The position numbers and the translations under genes were made by a program. The notes beneath the pieces were generated by a model, which was not told the DNA's origin, did no database searches, and saw only the letters and a program-made list of their open reading frames with translations. A stretch of DNA of 64,000 nt from a bacterium. GTDB lineage: Bacteria; Bacillota; Clostridia; Oscillospirales; Ruminococcaceae. Location: assembly GCA_004561545.1 (NCBI GenBank), contig SFVK01000002.1, forward strand, positions 62,001 through 126,000, given 5' to 3'. Of this stretch, positions 25,052 through 33,864 are shown in pieces (within the stretch, counting starts at the first letter, position 1; each line of letters opens with the position of its first letter).

Positions 25052-25882
25052 ATGCAATATAAAGTTCTGGCCCTGGATCTGGATGGAACCCTTACCAATG
25101 AAGCCAAAGTCATCACCCCCCGCACCAGGGCGGCGCTGCTGGCCGCCGCAGACCGCGGGGTCCGCATTGTGCTGGCCAGCGGCCGGCCCACCGTGGGCAT
25201 CGAACCGCTGGCCAGGGAACTGGAACTGGACCGGCGCGGCGGCTGTATTCTGAGCTATAACGGCGGAAAAATCATCGACTGCAAAACCGGTCAGACGCTG
25301 GTTCAGTACGCCTTCCCGCCGGACCTCATCGACACGGTCTGCACCTTTGCCCGGTACTGGAACGTGGTTCCACTGACCTATGACAACCATGGCATTGTCA
25401 CCGAGAACGCCTCCAGCCCCTATGTGGTCGAGGAGGCCCGCATCAACCGCATTCCCGTCCGGGAGGTGCCCGACCTGCCCCGGGAGATCACCTGGCCCAT
25501 CAACAAGCTGCTTCTGGTGGGTGACCCAGTGGATATGCCCCATGTGGAAGAGCTGATGCAGCAAAAGTTTGCGGGCAGGCTCTCCATCTACCGCTCGGCG
25601 CCCTTCTTCCTTGAGACAATGCCTCTCGGCGTGGAAAAGTCGGCATCCCTCGGCCTTTTGCTCAAGACCATGGGTCTCGGCCCTGAAAACCTGATGGCCT
25701 GCGGTGACGGCTGGAACGACCTGCCCATGATTCAGTTTGCCGGGCTGGGTGTTGCCATGGGCAATGCCGTGCCCCCCGTCAAGGCGGCGGCCGGCTATGT
25801 CACCGCCGACAATGAGCACGATGGCGTCGGTTTGGCGGTGGAAAAGTTTATTCTTGAACAAAATACGGAGGCCCCGCAGTGA
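25052..25882 (+). CDS. Cof-type HAD-superfamily phosphatase
   Basis: 276 residues. Motif I is LDLDGTLTNEAK (residues 7-18) with the nucleophilic and acid/base aspartates, motif II the Ser in VLASGRP, motif III a Lys near 197 (VEKSASLGLLL), and motif IV GDGWNDLPM (about 214). The C2-type cap lies between II and III. These soluble enzymes remove phosphate from sugar phosphates, flavin or PLP; the substrate cannot be chosen from sequence. Its end overlaps the exonuclease start by four bases (GTGA). Confidence 0.94.
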   Translation: MQYKVLALDLDGTLTNEAKVITPRTRAALLAAADRGVRIVLASGRPTVGIEPLARELELDRRGGCILSYNGGKIIDCKTGQTLVQYAFPPDLIDTVCTFARYWNVVPLTYDNHGIVTENASSPYVVEEARINRIPVREVPDLPREITWPINKLLLVGDPVDMPHVEELMQQKFAGRLSIYRSAPFFLETMPLGVEKSASLGLLLKTMGLGPENLMACGDGWNDLPMIQFAGLGVAMGNAVPPVKAAAGYVTADNEHDGVGLAVEKFILEQNTEAPQ

Positions 25883-26844
25883 ATCTGATTGTTTTTGACC
25901 TGGAATGGAACATGGGCAACGCCCCTTACACCTTCAACTATCACGGCACCGAGCTGACGCTGCGGGGCGAGATCATCCAGATCGGAGCCGTCCGCATCAA
26001 CGAGAACGCCGAGGTGCTGGACACGTTTGAGATGACACTGCGCCCCCGTCTGTTCCGCAAACTGCATTGGCGCATTGCCCAGGTGACGGGCCTTTCCCAG
26101 GGCGACCTGGAAGCCGGGGTCCCCATTGCCGAGGGGCTGCGCCGCTTCAGGGCGTGGGCCGGACCGGATGCCGAATTTGCCGAGTGGGGCCTGGACGATG
26201 TGCCGGTGCTCAAGCAGAACCTGTTCCTTTACAATCTGGACGAGTCCTGGCCGGCCCGCTGGTATGATCTTCAGCAGATTTTCCTGAAAAGCTATCCCCG
26301 CGGGGAAGGGGAGGGCATGACGCTGGAGAGCGTGGTGGAGCGGCTGGGCATTCCCAAGGACGGTTCCTTCCACAACGCGCTGGACGATGCGCTCTACACG
26401 GTCCGGGTTTGTCAGCGCCTGCCGCTGGCGAGCGGGTTGGCCGAATATCCCGACGAGGAGACCCAGCTCAAAAGCGCTCTCCTCAATGGCCTTGACTCTG
26501 AGGTTTACGACGTGCAGGTTTTTCCCCGCCGTCTGGAGCATGATGCGTACAAGACTGAACCGGCCCTGTGCCGGGTGGCGTGCCCCTTCTGCGGCGCGGA
26601 ACTGGTCCTCAACGATATCTGGCTCAAGCGGGGCAATACGGGGTATTACACCGAGGGCACCTGCCCGGAACACGGCCCCTGGTTTGTCCGTTTCAAGCTG
26701 AGCCGCCGCGACGGCCTGCACTGGAACTTTGCCCGCTGTATCGAAACCGTCCGCCCCGAGAGCTACGCCCGCTACAAAAAGCTGGAAGCCTCCCAGCGGG
26801 AGCGCATGCGCCTGAAAGCGGAAAAGCAGGCCGGCGCCCAATAA
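25879..26844 (+). CDS. DEDDh 3'-5' exonuclease with C-terminal zinc ribbon
   Basis: 321 residues from GTG 25879 after GGAGG. Residues about 1-180 form an RNase T/DnaQ-type exonuclease fold: FDLEWN (Asp7, Glu9), EWGLDDVPVL (about 102) and FHNALDDALYT (His and Asp, about 165). The C-terminal part has CPFC (about 233) and a later CPEH (about 259), a probable zinc ribbon that could grip nucleic acid. It is close to the KapD-like exonucleases of Firmicutes. It may act in RNA or DNA end trimming; the exact substrate is open. Confidence 0.9.
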   Translation: MNLIVFDLEWNMGNAPYTFNYHGTELTLRGEIIQIGAVRINENAEVLDTFEMTLRPRLFRKLHWRIAQVTGLSQGDLEAGVPIAEGLRRFRAWAGPDAEFAEWGLDDVPVLKQNLFLYNLDESWPARWYDLQQIFLKSYPRGEGEGMTLESVVERLGIPKDGSFHNALDDALYTVRVCQRLPLASGLAEYPDEETQLKSALLNGLDSEVYDVQVFPRRLEHDAYKTEPALCRVACPFCGAELVLNDIWLKRGNTGYYTEGTCPEHGPWFVRFKLSRRDGLHWNFARCIETVRPESYARYKKLEASQRERMRLKAEKQAGAQ

Positions 26845-26929
26845 TGCCCTTTTGGGCGAAGCGGGAAAGAAAGCCGGAGCGGCTGCCCGGTTTCCTTACC
26901 CCAATCTATGTCATCAGGAAGGTGGATTC

Positions 26930-28198
26930 ATGCCGGAACGTTCCATTTATACTGTGGTTGTGGCGGATGACGAGCAGGAACTGCTGGACTCCGTCTGCGA
27001 GATGATTCCCTGGGAAGCGCTGGGATTTCATCTTGTGGGGCGGGCCGGCAACGGTTTGGACGCGCTGGAACTGGTAGAACGCCTGGAACCGGACCTGCTG
27101 CTCACCGATATCCGTATGCCCTTTATTTCGGGCATCGAGCTGGCCCGCCAGGTGCGGGAAATCCGCCCCTCCATGCACATCGCGTTTTTGAGCGGCTATG
27201 ATGATTTTGAGTATGCCAAACAGGCCATCCAGTACAATATCATCAGCTATATGCTCAAACCCCTCACCATGGACGGCTTGGCGGCGGAGCTCAAGAACAT
27301 TCACGCCAAAATTTACAACCAGTATGCCGACCTGCGCCGCCGTGCGGTGGAGCGGGGGGACCAGGCCGCTTTTCTGATTCCGCTGGTGCTGGAGCACACC
27401 GAAAATCCCGCCCCGGGGATGGAGGAGTTCCTGCGGGAAAACGCTGCGGCCTGCGGTCTGCTGCGGGGGGAGGATGACCCCGCCGGGATGGTGGTTCTTG
27501 CCGCAGAGCTGGCGGCCCCCGATGCGGCCGCAGGAGCTTCGCTGGCACGGCTGGTGGAACAACTGGCCAACAAGTACCTTCGGCACGCGGTTTTCTGGGC
27601 AGGCGGCCGCGCGGTGGCTGTGCTGCTGGGCAATCCCTCCGATTTTGAGGAATATCTCCATATTCTGGCCGATGAAATCTGTCAGGTCTCCCAGCGCGCG
27701 CTGGATCAGCAGTGCAGCGTGGGGGTTGGCCGCGTGACGTTTCAGTTTCTGGAACTCAATGCCGCATACCGCCAGGCGCTGGATTCGCTCCACCGGTCGG
27801 TGGAATCGGGCGGGGGCGTGCGCCTGAGCGAGGGCCCCCGGCGGGAAAGCGCCGCCACCCTGTGCCAGCGCGCCCTGGAGCTCATCGAGCAGCATTACAT
27901 GGACGAGGACCTTTCCCTGGTTTCCCTCAGCGCCATGCTGGATGTCAGCCCCAACCACCTGAGCGCCTGCATGAAAAAGGATACAGGAGAAACTTTTATC
28001 AATATCCTCATCCGCCGCCGCATGACTGCGGCACAGGAACTGCTGGAAAATACGCCCCTCAAGATTCAGGAGGTTGCCCGCCGCTGCGGTTACAGCGACC
28101 AGCACTATTTCAGCTACTGCTTTAAAAAATACAGCGGGGTTTCGCCGGGAGCACTGCGGCGCCGCCGGGCGGAACAGGAAGCGGAGGCGAACCCATGA
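26930..28198 (+). CDS. Response regulator with AraC-type DNA-binding domain (YesN family)
   Basis: 422 residues from ATG 26930 with AAGGTGG upstream; the open frame extends to 26852 without a better site. Receiver domain at about 1-125: ADDEQE, phosphorylated Asp in LLLTDIRMP (about 59), Lys in YMLKPL (about 109). A middle linker of about 180 residues is followed by two AraC helix-turn-helix motifs (about 325-415), ending in YSDQHYFSYCFKKYSGVSPGALR. The gene overlaps the YesM-type kinase by four bases. It probably activates the mgl genes that follow, where three 23-bp-spaced repeats lie. Confidence 0.95.
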   Translation: MPERSIYTVVVADDEQELLDSVCEMIPWEALGFHLVGRAGNGLDALELVERLEPDLLLTDIRMPFISGIELARQVREIRPSMHIAFLSGYDDFEYAKQAIQYNIISYMLKPLTMDGLAAELKNIHAKIYNQYADLRRRAVERGDQAAFLIPLVLEHTENPAPGMEEFLRENAAACGLLRGEDDPAGMVVLAAELAAPDAAAGASLARLVEQLANKYLRHAVFWAGGRAVAVLLGNPSDFEEYLHILADEICQVSQRALDQQCSVGVGRVTFQFLELNAAYRQALDSLHRSVESGGGVRLSEGPRRESAATLCQRALELIEQHYMDEDLSLVSLSAMLDVSPNHLSACMKKDTGETFINILIRRRMTAAQELLENTPLKIQEVARRCGYSDQHYFSYCFKKYSGVSPGALRRRRAEQEAEANP

Positions 28199-29904
28199 AG
28201 CGCAAACCCATGCGGATGACCCAGATTCTGGTGGGATTGGTGGCCGCCATTGTGGCGGTCACGCTGGCCGTGTGGGTCACGCTCTACCTTCACCAGTACC
28301 GGGCTGCGGCGATCCAGAACGCCGGCACCAGCAGCGCCCAGGCGGTCAGCCAGGTGGCGGGCACCGTGGGCAATTACATGGAGGAACTGGGCGAGACCAT
28401 AGACCTGGTGGTGGATCAGGTTCAGGGCAAGGAGGAAGATCAGGCGGAGTTTTTCTCCGCCTTTTTGCGCATCCGCCCGGCGGTCATCGCCGTCACCCGC
28501 TATGATGAGCAGGGCAATCTGGTGGACTGCCGTGCGCTGAACCATACCCCGCGCAAAGAAATCCTGCAAAATCTCTCCTTTGATCTGGAAAAGGCCCGTA
28601 ATGCCTCGGGCCGTGTGGTGACCGCACCCCATGTGGAAACCATCTTTCAGGGATATTACCCCTGGGTGGTGACCATCATTGACCGGGTCACCACCCCGGA
28701 GGGCTCCGGCTGGGTGGCGCTGGACCTGAGCTTTTCCGGCATTGCCGATACCATCAACAACGTGGGGATCGGCCGCCGGGGCTACTGCTTTCTGCTGGAC
28801 GACAGCGGCAGCATTGTCTACCATCCCCAGCAGCAGCTTCTCTATGCGGGGCTGAAATCCGAGGACACCGCCCGCCTGGGGACCCTTGCGGACGGCATCC
28901 ACAATGACGGAACCGTGATCTACTGCCTGCAAACCGTCCCCAACAGCAACTGGCGGGTGGTGGGGGTCAGCTTTGTGGACGAGCTGGTCAACACCAGTTT
29001 CCGCCAGATGATCCGCACCGCAGTGGGCATCGCTGCGGTGGTGCTGGCGGCAGCTCTGGTGGCTGGCTGGGTGCTCTCCGGTCTGCTCACCCGCCCGCTG
29101 CGCCGGCTGGAGGGCGCGATGGAACAGTTTGAGCAGGATGCCGCCCACTTTACCTATCAGCCGGTGGACGGCCCACGGGAAGTCCGGGAGCTTTCGGATT
29201 CCTTTGGCCATATGGTGATCCGAATTCAGCAGCTCATGGGCAAGGTGCGGGAGGAAGAAATCAACCTGCGCAAAACCGAGCTCAAGGCGCTTCAGGCCCA
29301 GATCAATCCCCATTTCCTCTATAATACGCTGGATTCCATCGCCTGGATGTGTGAGCGGGGCCGCAATGCCGACGCCGTTCAGATGGTTCACGCCCTGGCC
29401 CGGCTCTTCCGCATCAGCATCAGCAAGGGCCATGAACTGATCCCGGTGGCCCGGGAGATTGAACACGCCACCAGCTATCTGCAAATCCAGAAATACCGCT
29501 ATAAAAATCAGTTTACCTATCATTTTGACGTGGACCCTGCCTGCAATGAGTATCTTTGCAACAAGATCACCCTTCAGCCCATCATTGAAAACGCCATCAC
29601 CCACGGCCTTGACCTTCTGGTGGAGGAAGGCCACATTGAGGTGAAGGTGCGGCAGGACGGCGGGGACATTGTCTTTGAGGTGTCCGACAATGGCGTGGGC
29701 ATGGAACCGGAGCAGGTGGAGGCCATGATGCGCCGCGAGCCCAGTGACCGCACCGGCATCGGCATCAAGAACGTCAATGACCGGCTGCGCATCTATTTCG
29801 GCGAACAATACGGCCTGACCATCCACAGCGTACCCGACGAGGGCACCACCGTCATCATCCGTATGCCCAAAATCAAGGAGGGAGAATATGAGGAGACGCG
29901 CTGA
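28195..29904 (+). CDS. Sensor histidine kinase, YesM/LytS type
   Basis: 569 residues. Membrane segments at about 10-33 and 275-300 enclose an outer dCache-like sensor of about 240 residues; a HAMP domain follows (about 298-350). The kinase core has the phospho-acceptor INPHFLYNTLDSIAW (about 368), N-box IIENAITHGL, and GHKL boxes DNGVGM and GIGIKNVNDRL. Partner of the preceding regulator. A sugar-binding lipoprotein gene overlaps its 3' end by 17 bases, so the kinase may read ligand-loaded binding protein, as in ChvE/VirA-like systems. Confidence 0.95.
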   Translation: MKRKPMRMTQILVGLVAAIVAVTLAVWVTLYLHQYRAAAIQNAGTSSAQAVSQVAGTVGNYMEELGETIDLVVDQVQGKEEDQAEFFSAFLRIRPAVIAVTRYDEQGNLVDCRALNHTPRKEILQNLSFDLEKARNASGRVVTAPHVETIFQGYYPWVVTIIDRVTTPEGSGWVALDLSFSGIADTINNVGIGRRGYCFLLDDSGSIVYHPQQQLLYAGLKSEDTARLGTLADGIHNDGTVIYCLQTVPNSNWRVVGVSFVDELVNTSFRQMIRTAVGIAAVVLAAALVAGWVLSGLLTRPLRRLEGAMEQFEQDAAHFTYQPVDGPREVRELSDSFGHMVIRIQQLMGKVREEEINLRKTELKALQAQINPHFLYNTLDSIAWMCERGRNADAVQMVHALARLFRISISKGHELIPVAREIEHATSYLQIQKYRYKNQFTYHFDVDPACNEYLCNKITLQPIIENAITHGLDLLVEEGHIEVKVRQDGGDIVFEVSDNGVGMEPEQVEAMMRREPSDRTGIGIKNVNDRLRIYFGEQYGLTIHSVPDEGTTVIIRMPKIKEGEYEETR

Positions 29905-30862
29905 TCTCGCCGCATTGGGCGCGGCCCTTGCCGCCGCGCTGGTTCTGGCGCTGGCGGGCTGTTCCTCCCCGGCGGCATCCCCCCGCCGCAAGGTGGCGGT
30001 GGTGGCCAAATCCACCTCTACGGAATTCTGGAAGGCGGTGTTTACCGGCGCGGAGGCGGCTGCCACCGAGTACAATCTGGAACTGACCATCACAGGCCCC
30101 GAAACCGAGGAGGACTACGAAACCCAGAACGCCATGGTTGCCCAGGCCGTTGCGGACGGAGCCCAGGCGCTGGTGTTTTCCGCCATCGACTATGAGGCCA
30201 ACGCCGAGGCCATCAATGCCGCCGCCAGGGCAGGGGTGTATATTGTCGGCATCGATTCCGCCGTCAATTCTTCCCTGGTGCGCACTTATATCGGCACAAA
30301 CAATTATGCCGCCGGCTGCATGGCGGCCCAGGCTGCGCTGGACGGCTGCGAGGGCACTCTTCGGGTGGGGTTGGTCAACTATGACCGCAACAGCGCCAAT
30401 GGCCAGGCCCGGGAGCAGGGGGCAAGGGATACCTTTGCCCAGAGCGGCCGTGCCGAGATTGTGGCCGGCATCAATACGCTGTCCAGCGCGGAGGAGTCCT
30501 GCGCCGACACGGCCGCCATGCTGGCCATGCACCCCGAGATTGATGTCCTGCTTGCCTTCAACGAACCCATCAGCGTGGGAGCGGCTCGTGCTGTTAAGCA
30601 GGCGGGGAAGGAGGGCGACATTTATTGTGTGGCCTTTGATTCCAATGTGGAGACTGTGGATGGGCTGCAAACCGGTGAGGTGGACGCTCTGATTGTGCAG
30701 AACACCTACGCCATGGGGTATTTGGGGGTGGAGAGCGCCTACAAACTCCTCACCGGCCACGGTGATACACTGGAACAGACGGTGGATACCACCACCCGGA
30801 TTATCAATCGGGAAAATATGTTCACCATGGACGGCCAGAAAGCGCTGTTCCCCTTTGAATAA
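29888..30862 (+). CDS. RbsB/LacI-type sugar-binding lipoprotein, likely co-sensor
   Basis: 324 residues, signal peptide with lipobox LAGC (about 22-25). The periplasmic-binding type I fold shows VVAKSTSTEFWKAVFTGAE, two Rossmann lobes and VDALIVQNTYAMGYLGV near the end. It is translated from within the kinase gene end and is separated from mglB by a 220-base promoter region, so it belongs to the regulatory unit, not the transporter. Best reading: an outer sensor presenting sugar to the YesM kinase. It could also feed MglAC as a second binding protein. Confidence 0.88.
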   Translation: MRRRADLAALGAALAAALVLALAGCSSPAASPRRKVAVVAKSTSTEFWKAVFTGAEAAATEYNLELTITGPETEEDYETQNAMVAQAVADGAQALVFSAIDYEANAEAINAAARAGVYIVGIDSAVNSSLVRTYIGTNNYAAGCMAAQAALDGCEGTLRVGLVNYDRNSANGQAREQGARDTFAQSGRAEIVAGINTLSSAEESCADTAAMLAMHPEIDVLLAFNEPISVGAARAVKQAGKEGDIYCVAFDSNVETVDGLQTGEVDALIVQNTYAMGYLGVESAYKLLTGHGDTLEQTVDTTTRIINRENMFTMDGQKALFPFE

Positions 30863-30956
30863 CCGACTGATGGGGAAAGGATTTTTTGCATTTTGTAACC
30901 ATTTTTGTGCAATCCCCATAAATACAACGGAGAATGAATAGTGATTCTGCCGGGAG

Positions 30957-31025
30957 CGGTGAAAAAATACCGCTGATTTCGGTGATATTTTCCCTTGAAT
31001 TTTGGTGATTTTTCCAGTACCATAA
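30957..31025 (+). repeat. Three 23-bp-phased direct repeats before mglB
   Basis: GGTGA followed by an A/T-rich run occurs at 30958, 30981 and 31004, each exactly 23 bases apart. The first two units share CGGTGA at the start and TGA(A)TTT at the end. They flank and overlap the -35 box. AraC-type response regulators bind direct repeats about two helical turns apart, so these are candidate sites for the regulator at 26930. Confidence 0.6.
30995..31023 (+). promoter_or_regulatory. Promoter of mglBAC
   Basis: TTGAAT (30995-31000), 17 bases, TACCAT (31018-31023). Weak boxes fit an activator-dependent promoter. The 95 bases upstream contain only an AT-rich stretch with ATGGGGA (30870) and TCCCCAT (30913), a loose inverted pair. 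Confidence 0.65.
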
Positions 31026-31081
31026 AAACAGAAGGGCGCTCCTCTACCCGGCGCCCGCGAAAGAATGGAGGAAATTTCACT

Positions 31082-32245
31082 ATGAAAAAAGCACTTGCCT
31101 TGACTGTGGCAGCCGCCATGGCCCTGAGCCTGGCCGCCTGCGGCGGTTCCAGCTCTTCCACTGCCGCCTCTTCCACGGCGGAATCCACCGCGTCTTCTGC
31201 CGCCGAGTCCACGGCGTCCGCTGAAACCACCGGTTCCGACATCAACGCGGCGGTCTTCTACTATGCCTATTCCGATACCTACATTTCCAGCGTCCGTACC
31301 GCTCTGGACGCCGACCTGACCGCCGCCGGCATCACCTACACCGACTATGACGGCAACTCCAACCAGACCACCCAGAATGAACAGATCGACACCGCTCTGG
31401 CTTCCGGCGCAAATCTGCTGATTGTCAATCTGGTCACCTCCGGTTCCTCCGACGCTGCCTCCGCCATCTGCGAGAAGGCCGCCAACGCCAATGTCCCCGT
31501 CATTTTCTTCAACCGTGCGGTTGAGGAGGACGGCAATGAAGGCGCTATCCTGAACAAGTACAGCAACATCGCTTTCGTCGGCACCGATGCCCCCGAGGCC
31601 GGCCATATGCAGGGCAAGATGATCGGCAACTATTTGCTGGAGAACTATGATTCCGTTGACCTGAACGGCGACGGTGTCATCCAGTACGCCATGTTCAAGG
31701 GCGATGCCGCCAACGTGGAAGCCATCTACCGCACCCAGTACGGCGTTGAGGACTGCGACGCGGTTCTGACCGCCGCCGGCAAGCCCGCGCTGGAATACTT
31801 TGATTCCGCCAACTCCGACAAGTTCCAGTGCGACCTGCAGGGCAACTGGAGCGCCCAGGCTGCCCTGGAGTATATGCAGACCAACCTGAGCCAGTTCAAC
31901 GAAGGCAACGGCAATATGATTGAGCTCATCATCTGCAACAACGACAACATGGCTGAGGGCTGCATCTCCGCTCTGAACGCCGCCGGCTACAATGACGGCA
32001 CCGGCAAGACCATCCCCGTTTTCGGCGTTGACGCCACCGATTCCGCCAAGGAACTGATTGCCGCCGGCAAGATGACCGGCACCATCAAGCAGGATGCCCA
32101 GGGCATGGCCGACTGCATCAGCGCGCTGGCCTCCAACGTGGCTTCCGGCAAGGATCTGCTGGCCGATACCGATTCCTACACCAAGGATACCGCCAACAAC
32201 CTGAACAACAAGATCTACATTGCTTACCAGGAGTACGCCGGCTAA
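31082..32245 (+). CDS. mglB: Galactose/methyl-galactoside-binding lipoprotein MglB
   Basis: 387 residues from ATG 31082 after GGAGG. Signal peptide with lipobox LAAC (about 17-20) and a Ser/Thr/Ala linker. The calcium loop characteristic of the galactose/glucose-binding protein is present as DLNGDGVIQ (about 197-205). FYYAYSDTYISSV, FNRAVEE and FGVDATDSAKELI match the sugar-contact segments. Captures galactose or glucose outside the membrane for MglAC. A hairpin separates it from mglA and probably lets the binding protein be made in excess. Confidence 0.95.
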   Translation: MKKALALTVAAAMALSLAACGGSSSSTAASSTAESTASSAAESTASAETTGSDINAAVFYYAYSDTYISSVRTALDADLTAAGITYTDYDGNSNQTTQNEQIDTALASGANLLIVNLVTSGSSDAASAICEKAANANVPVIFFNRAVEEDGNEGAILNKYSNIAFVGTDAPEAGHMQGKMIGNYLLENYDSVDLNGDGVIQYAMFKGDAANVEAIYRTQYGVEDCDAVLTAAGKPALEYFDSANSDKFQCDLQGNWSAQAALEYMQTNLSQFNEGNGNMIELIICNNDNMAEGCISALNAAGYNDGTGKTIPVFGVDATDSAKELIAAGKMTGTIKQDAQGMADCISALASNVASGKDLLADTDSYTKDTANNLNNKIYIAYQEYAG

Positions 32246-32281
32246 GCACTGTTTGAACCAATCACTCCGCAATGAACCAGC

Positions 32282-32329
32282 AAGGGGGCGGCTGTTGTGT
32301 ATGGGCAGCAGCCGGCCCCCTTTATTTTT
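32282..32329 (+). terminator. Intra-operon hairpin between mglB and mglA
   Basis: AAGGGGGCGGCTG pairs with CAGCCGGCCCCCTT with one bulge, followed by TTTATTTTT. Likely partial terminator or 3'-end protector that raises mglB over mglAC. Confidence 0.82.
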
Positions 32330-32349
32330 CAAGAAAAGGAGGAATACGC

Positions 32350-33849
32350 ATGGGTGAAGAAGTTTTGCTGCAAATGACAGACATCAGTAAATCGTTTCCC
32401 GGCGTGAAGGCGCTGGACCATGTCTCGCTCACGGTCCGCAGAGGAACGGTCCATGCGCTGATGGGCGAAAACGGCGCAGGCAAATCCACCCTGATGAAAT
32501 GCCTGTTCGGAATCTACTCCAAGGACGAGGGCTCCATCCAGTTGGAAGGCCGTGAGGTCAACTTTAAAAACAGCAAGGAAGCACTGGAAAATGGCGTGGC
32601 CATGGTGCATCAGGAGCTGAACCAGGCCCTCAAGCGCAGTGTTATGGACAACCTCTGGCTGGGCCGTTACCCCCTCAAGGGCGGCATCATGGTGGATGAG
32701 CACAAGATGTATCAGGACACCATGAAGATCTTCAAGGAACTGGAGATCGACGTGGACCCCCACCGCATCATGAGCACCCTTCCAGTTTCCCAGCGTCAGA
32801 TGGTAGAGATTGCCAAGGCGGTTTCCTACAATTCCAAGGTCATCGTCTTTGATGAACCGACCTCCTCTTTGACCGAGGAGGAAGTGGAACACCTGTTCCG
32901 CATCATCAATATGCTCCGGGACCGCGGCGTCGGCATCATCTACATCAGCCACAAAATGGCGGAAATCCTTCGCATCAGCGACGATATCACCGTCATGCGC
33001 GATGGCACCTGGGTGGCGACCCGTCCAGCCGGGGAGCTGGATATGCCCACCATCATCAAGCTGATGGTGGGCCGTGAACTGGGCAACCAGTTCCCGCCCA
33101 AGACCAACAAGCCGGGCGAGGTTTATCTGGAAGTGGAAAACCTCAGCGCCCAGTACTCTCTGCTGCGGGACGTCTCCTTCCAGGCGCGCCGGGGCGAGAT
33201 CGTCGGCCTGGCCGGCCTGGATGGTTCCGGCCGTACCGAGACGCTGGAGAATATTTTCGGTGTGGCCACCCGCCACAGCGGCACCATCAAACTGGCCGGC
33301 AAGATCTGCAAAAACCGCAACTCCCGCGAGAGCATTAAAAACGGTTTTGCCCTTCTGACCGAGGAGCGCCGCGCCACCGGCATTTTCGGGATTTTGAATA
33401 TCCGGGAAAACACCGTCATTTCCAGCCTGAAAAAACACCTCAAATTCGGGTTTATGCTGGATGAGCGCAGCATGAAAAAGGACACGCAGTGGTCCATTGA
33501 CGCCATGCACACCAAGACGCCCACCCAGGAGACCAAGATCCGCAGCCTTTCCGGCGGCAACCAGCAGAAGGTGATCCTGGGCCGCTGGCTGCTCACCGAG
33601 CCGGAGGTTCTGCTGCTGGATGAACCCACCCGCGGCATCGACGTGGGCGCCAAGTATGAAATCTACCAGCTGATTCTGGATCTGGCCAACAAGGGCAAGA
33701 CCATTATCATGGTTTCCTCCGAAATGCCGGAGCTTCTGGGCGTGTGCGACCGCATTCTTGTCATGTCAGGCGGACGCCTGGCCGGCGAGGTGGATGCCCG
33801 CAACACCACTCAGGAAGAGATCATGACCCTTGCCGCAAAATATGTGTAA
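32350..33849 (+). CDS. mglA: Galactose/methyl-galactoside ABC importer ATPase MglA
   Basis: 499 residues from ATG 32350 right after AAAAGGAGGAATACGC. Two fused ATPase domains: the first with Walker [12 protein letters not shown] and signature-like [13 protein letters not shown]; the second with a degenerate Walker A ([11 protein letters not shown]), signature [14 protein letters not shown] and Walker [14 protein letters not shown]. The tandem design with one weak site is standard for CUT2 importers. Powers MglC. Confidence 0.96.
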   Translation: MGEEVLLQMTDISKSFPGVKALDHVSLTVRRGTVHALMGENGAGKSTLMKCLFGIYSKDEGSIQLEGREVNFKNSKEALENGVAMVHQELNQALKRSVMDNLWLGRYPLKGGIMVDEHKMYQDTMKIFKELEIDVDPHRIMSTLPVSQRQMVEIAKAVSYNSKVIVFDEPTSSLTEEEVEHLFRIINMLRDRGVGIIYISHKMAEILRISDDITVMRDGTWVATRPAGELDMPTIIKLMVGRELGNQFPPKTNKPGEVYLEVENLSAQYSLLRDVSFQARRGEIVGLAGLDGSGRTETLENIFGVATRHSGTIKLAGKICKNRNSRESIKNGFALLTEERRATGIFGILNIRENTVISSLKKHLKFGFMLDERSMKKDTQWSIDAMHTKTPTQETKIRSLSGGNQQKVILGRWLLTEPEVLLLDEPTRGIDVGAKYEIYQLILDLANKGKTIIMVSSEMPELLGVCDRILVMSGGRLAGEVDARNTTQEEIMTLAAKYV

Positions 33850-33864
33850 AAGGAGGAACCATCC

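Noticed and set aside
30870..30919. Terminator after the sugar-sensor lipoprotein gene
   Set aside because: ATGGGGA and TCCCCAT are inverted but separated by 36 bases of AT-rich sequence with no T-run after the right arm; too weak to call.
29873..32332. An 819-codon minus-strand frame across the sensor lipoprotein and mglB
   Set aside because: Gly/Val-rich reversed codons of two real genes and the promoter region between them.
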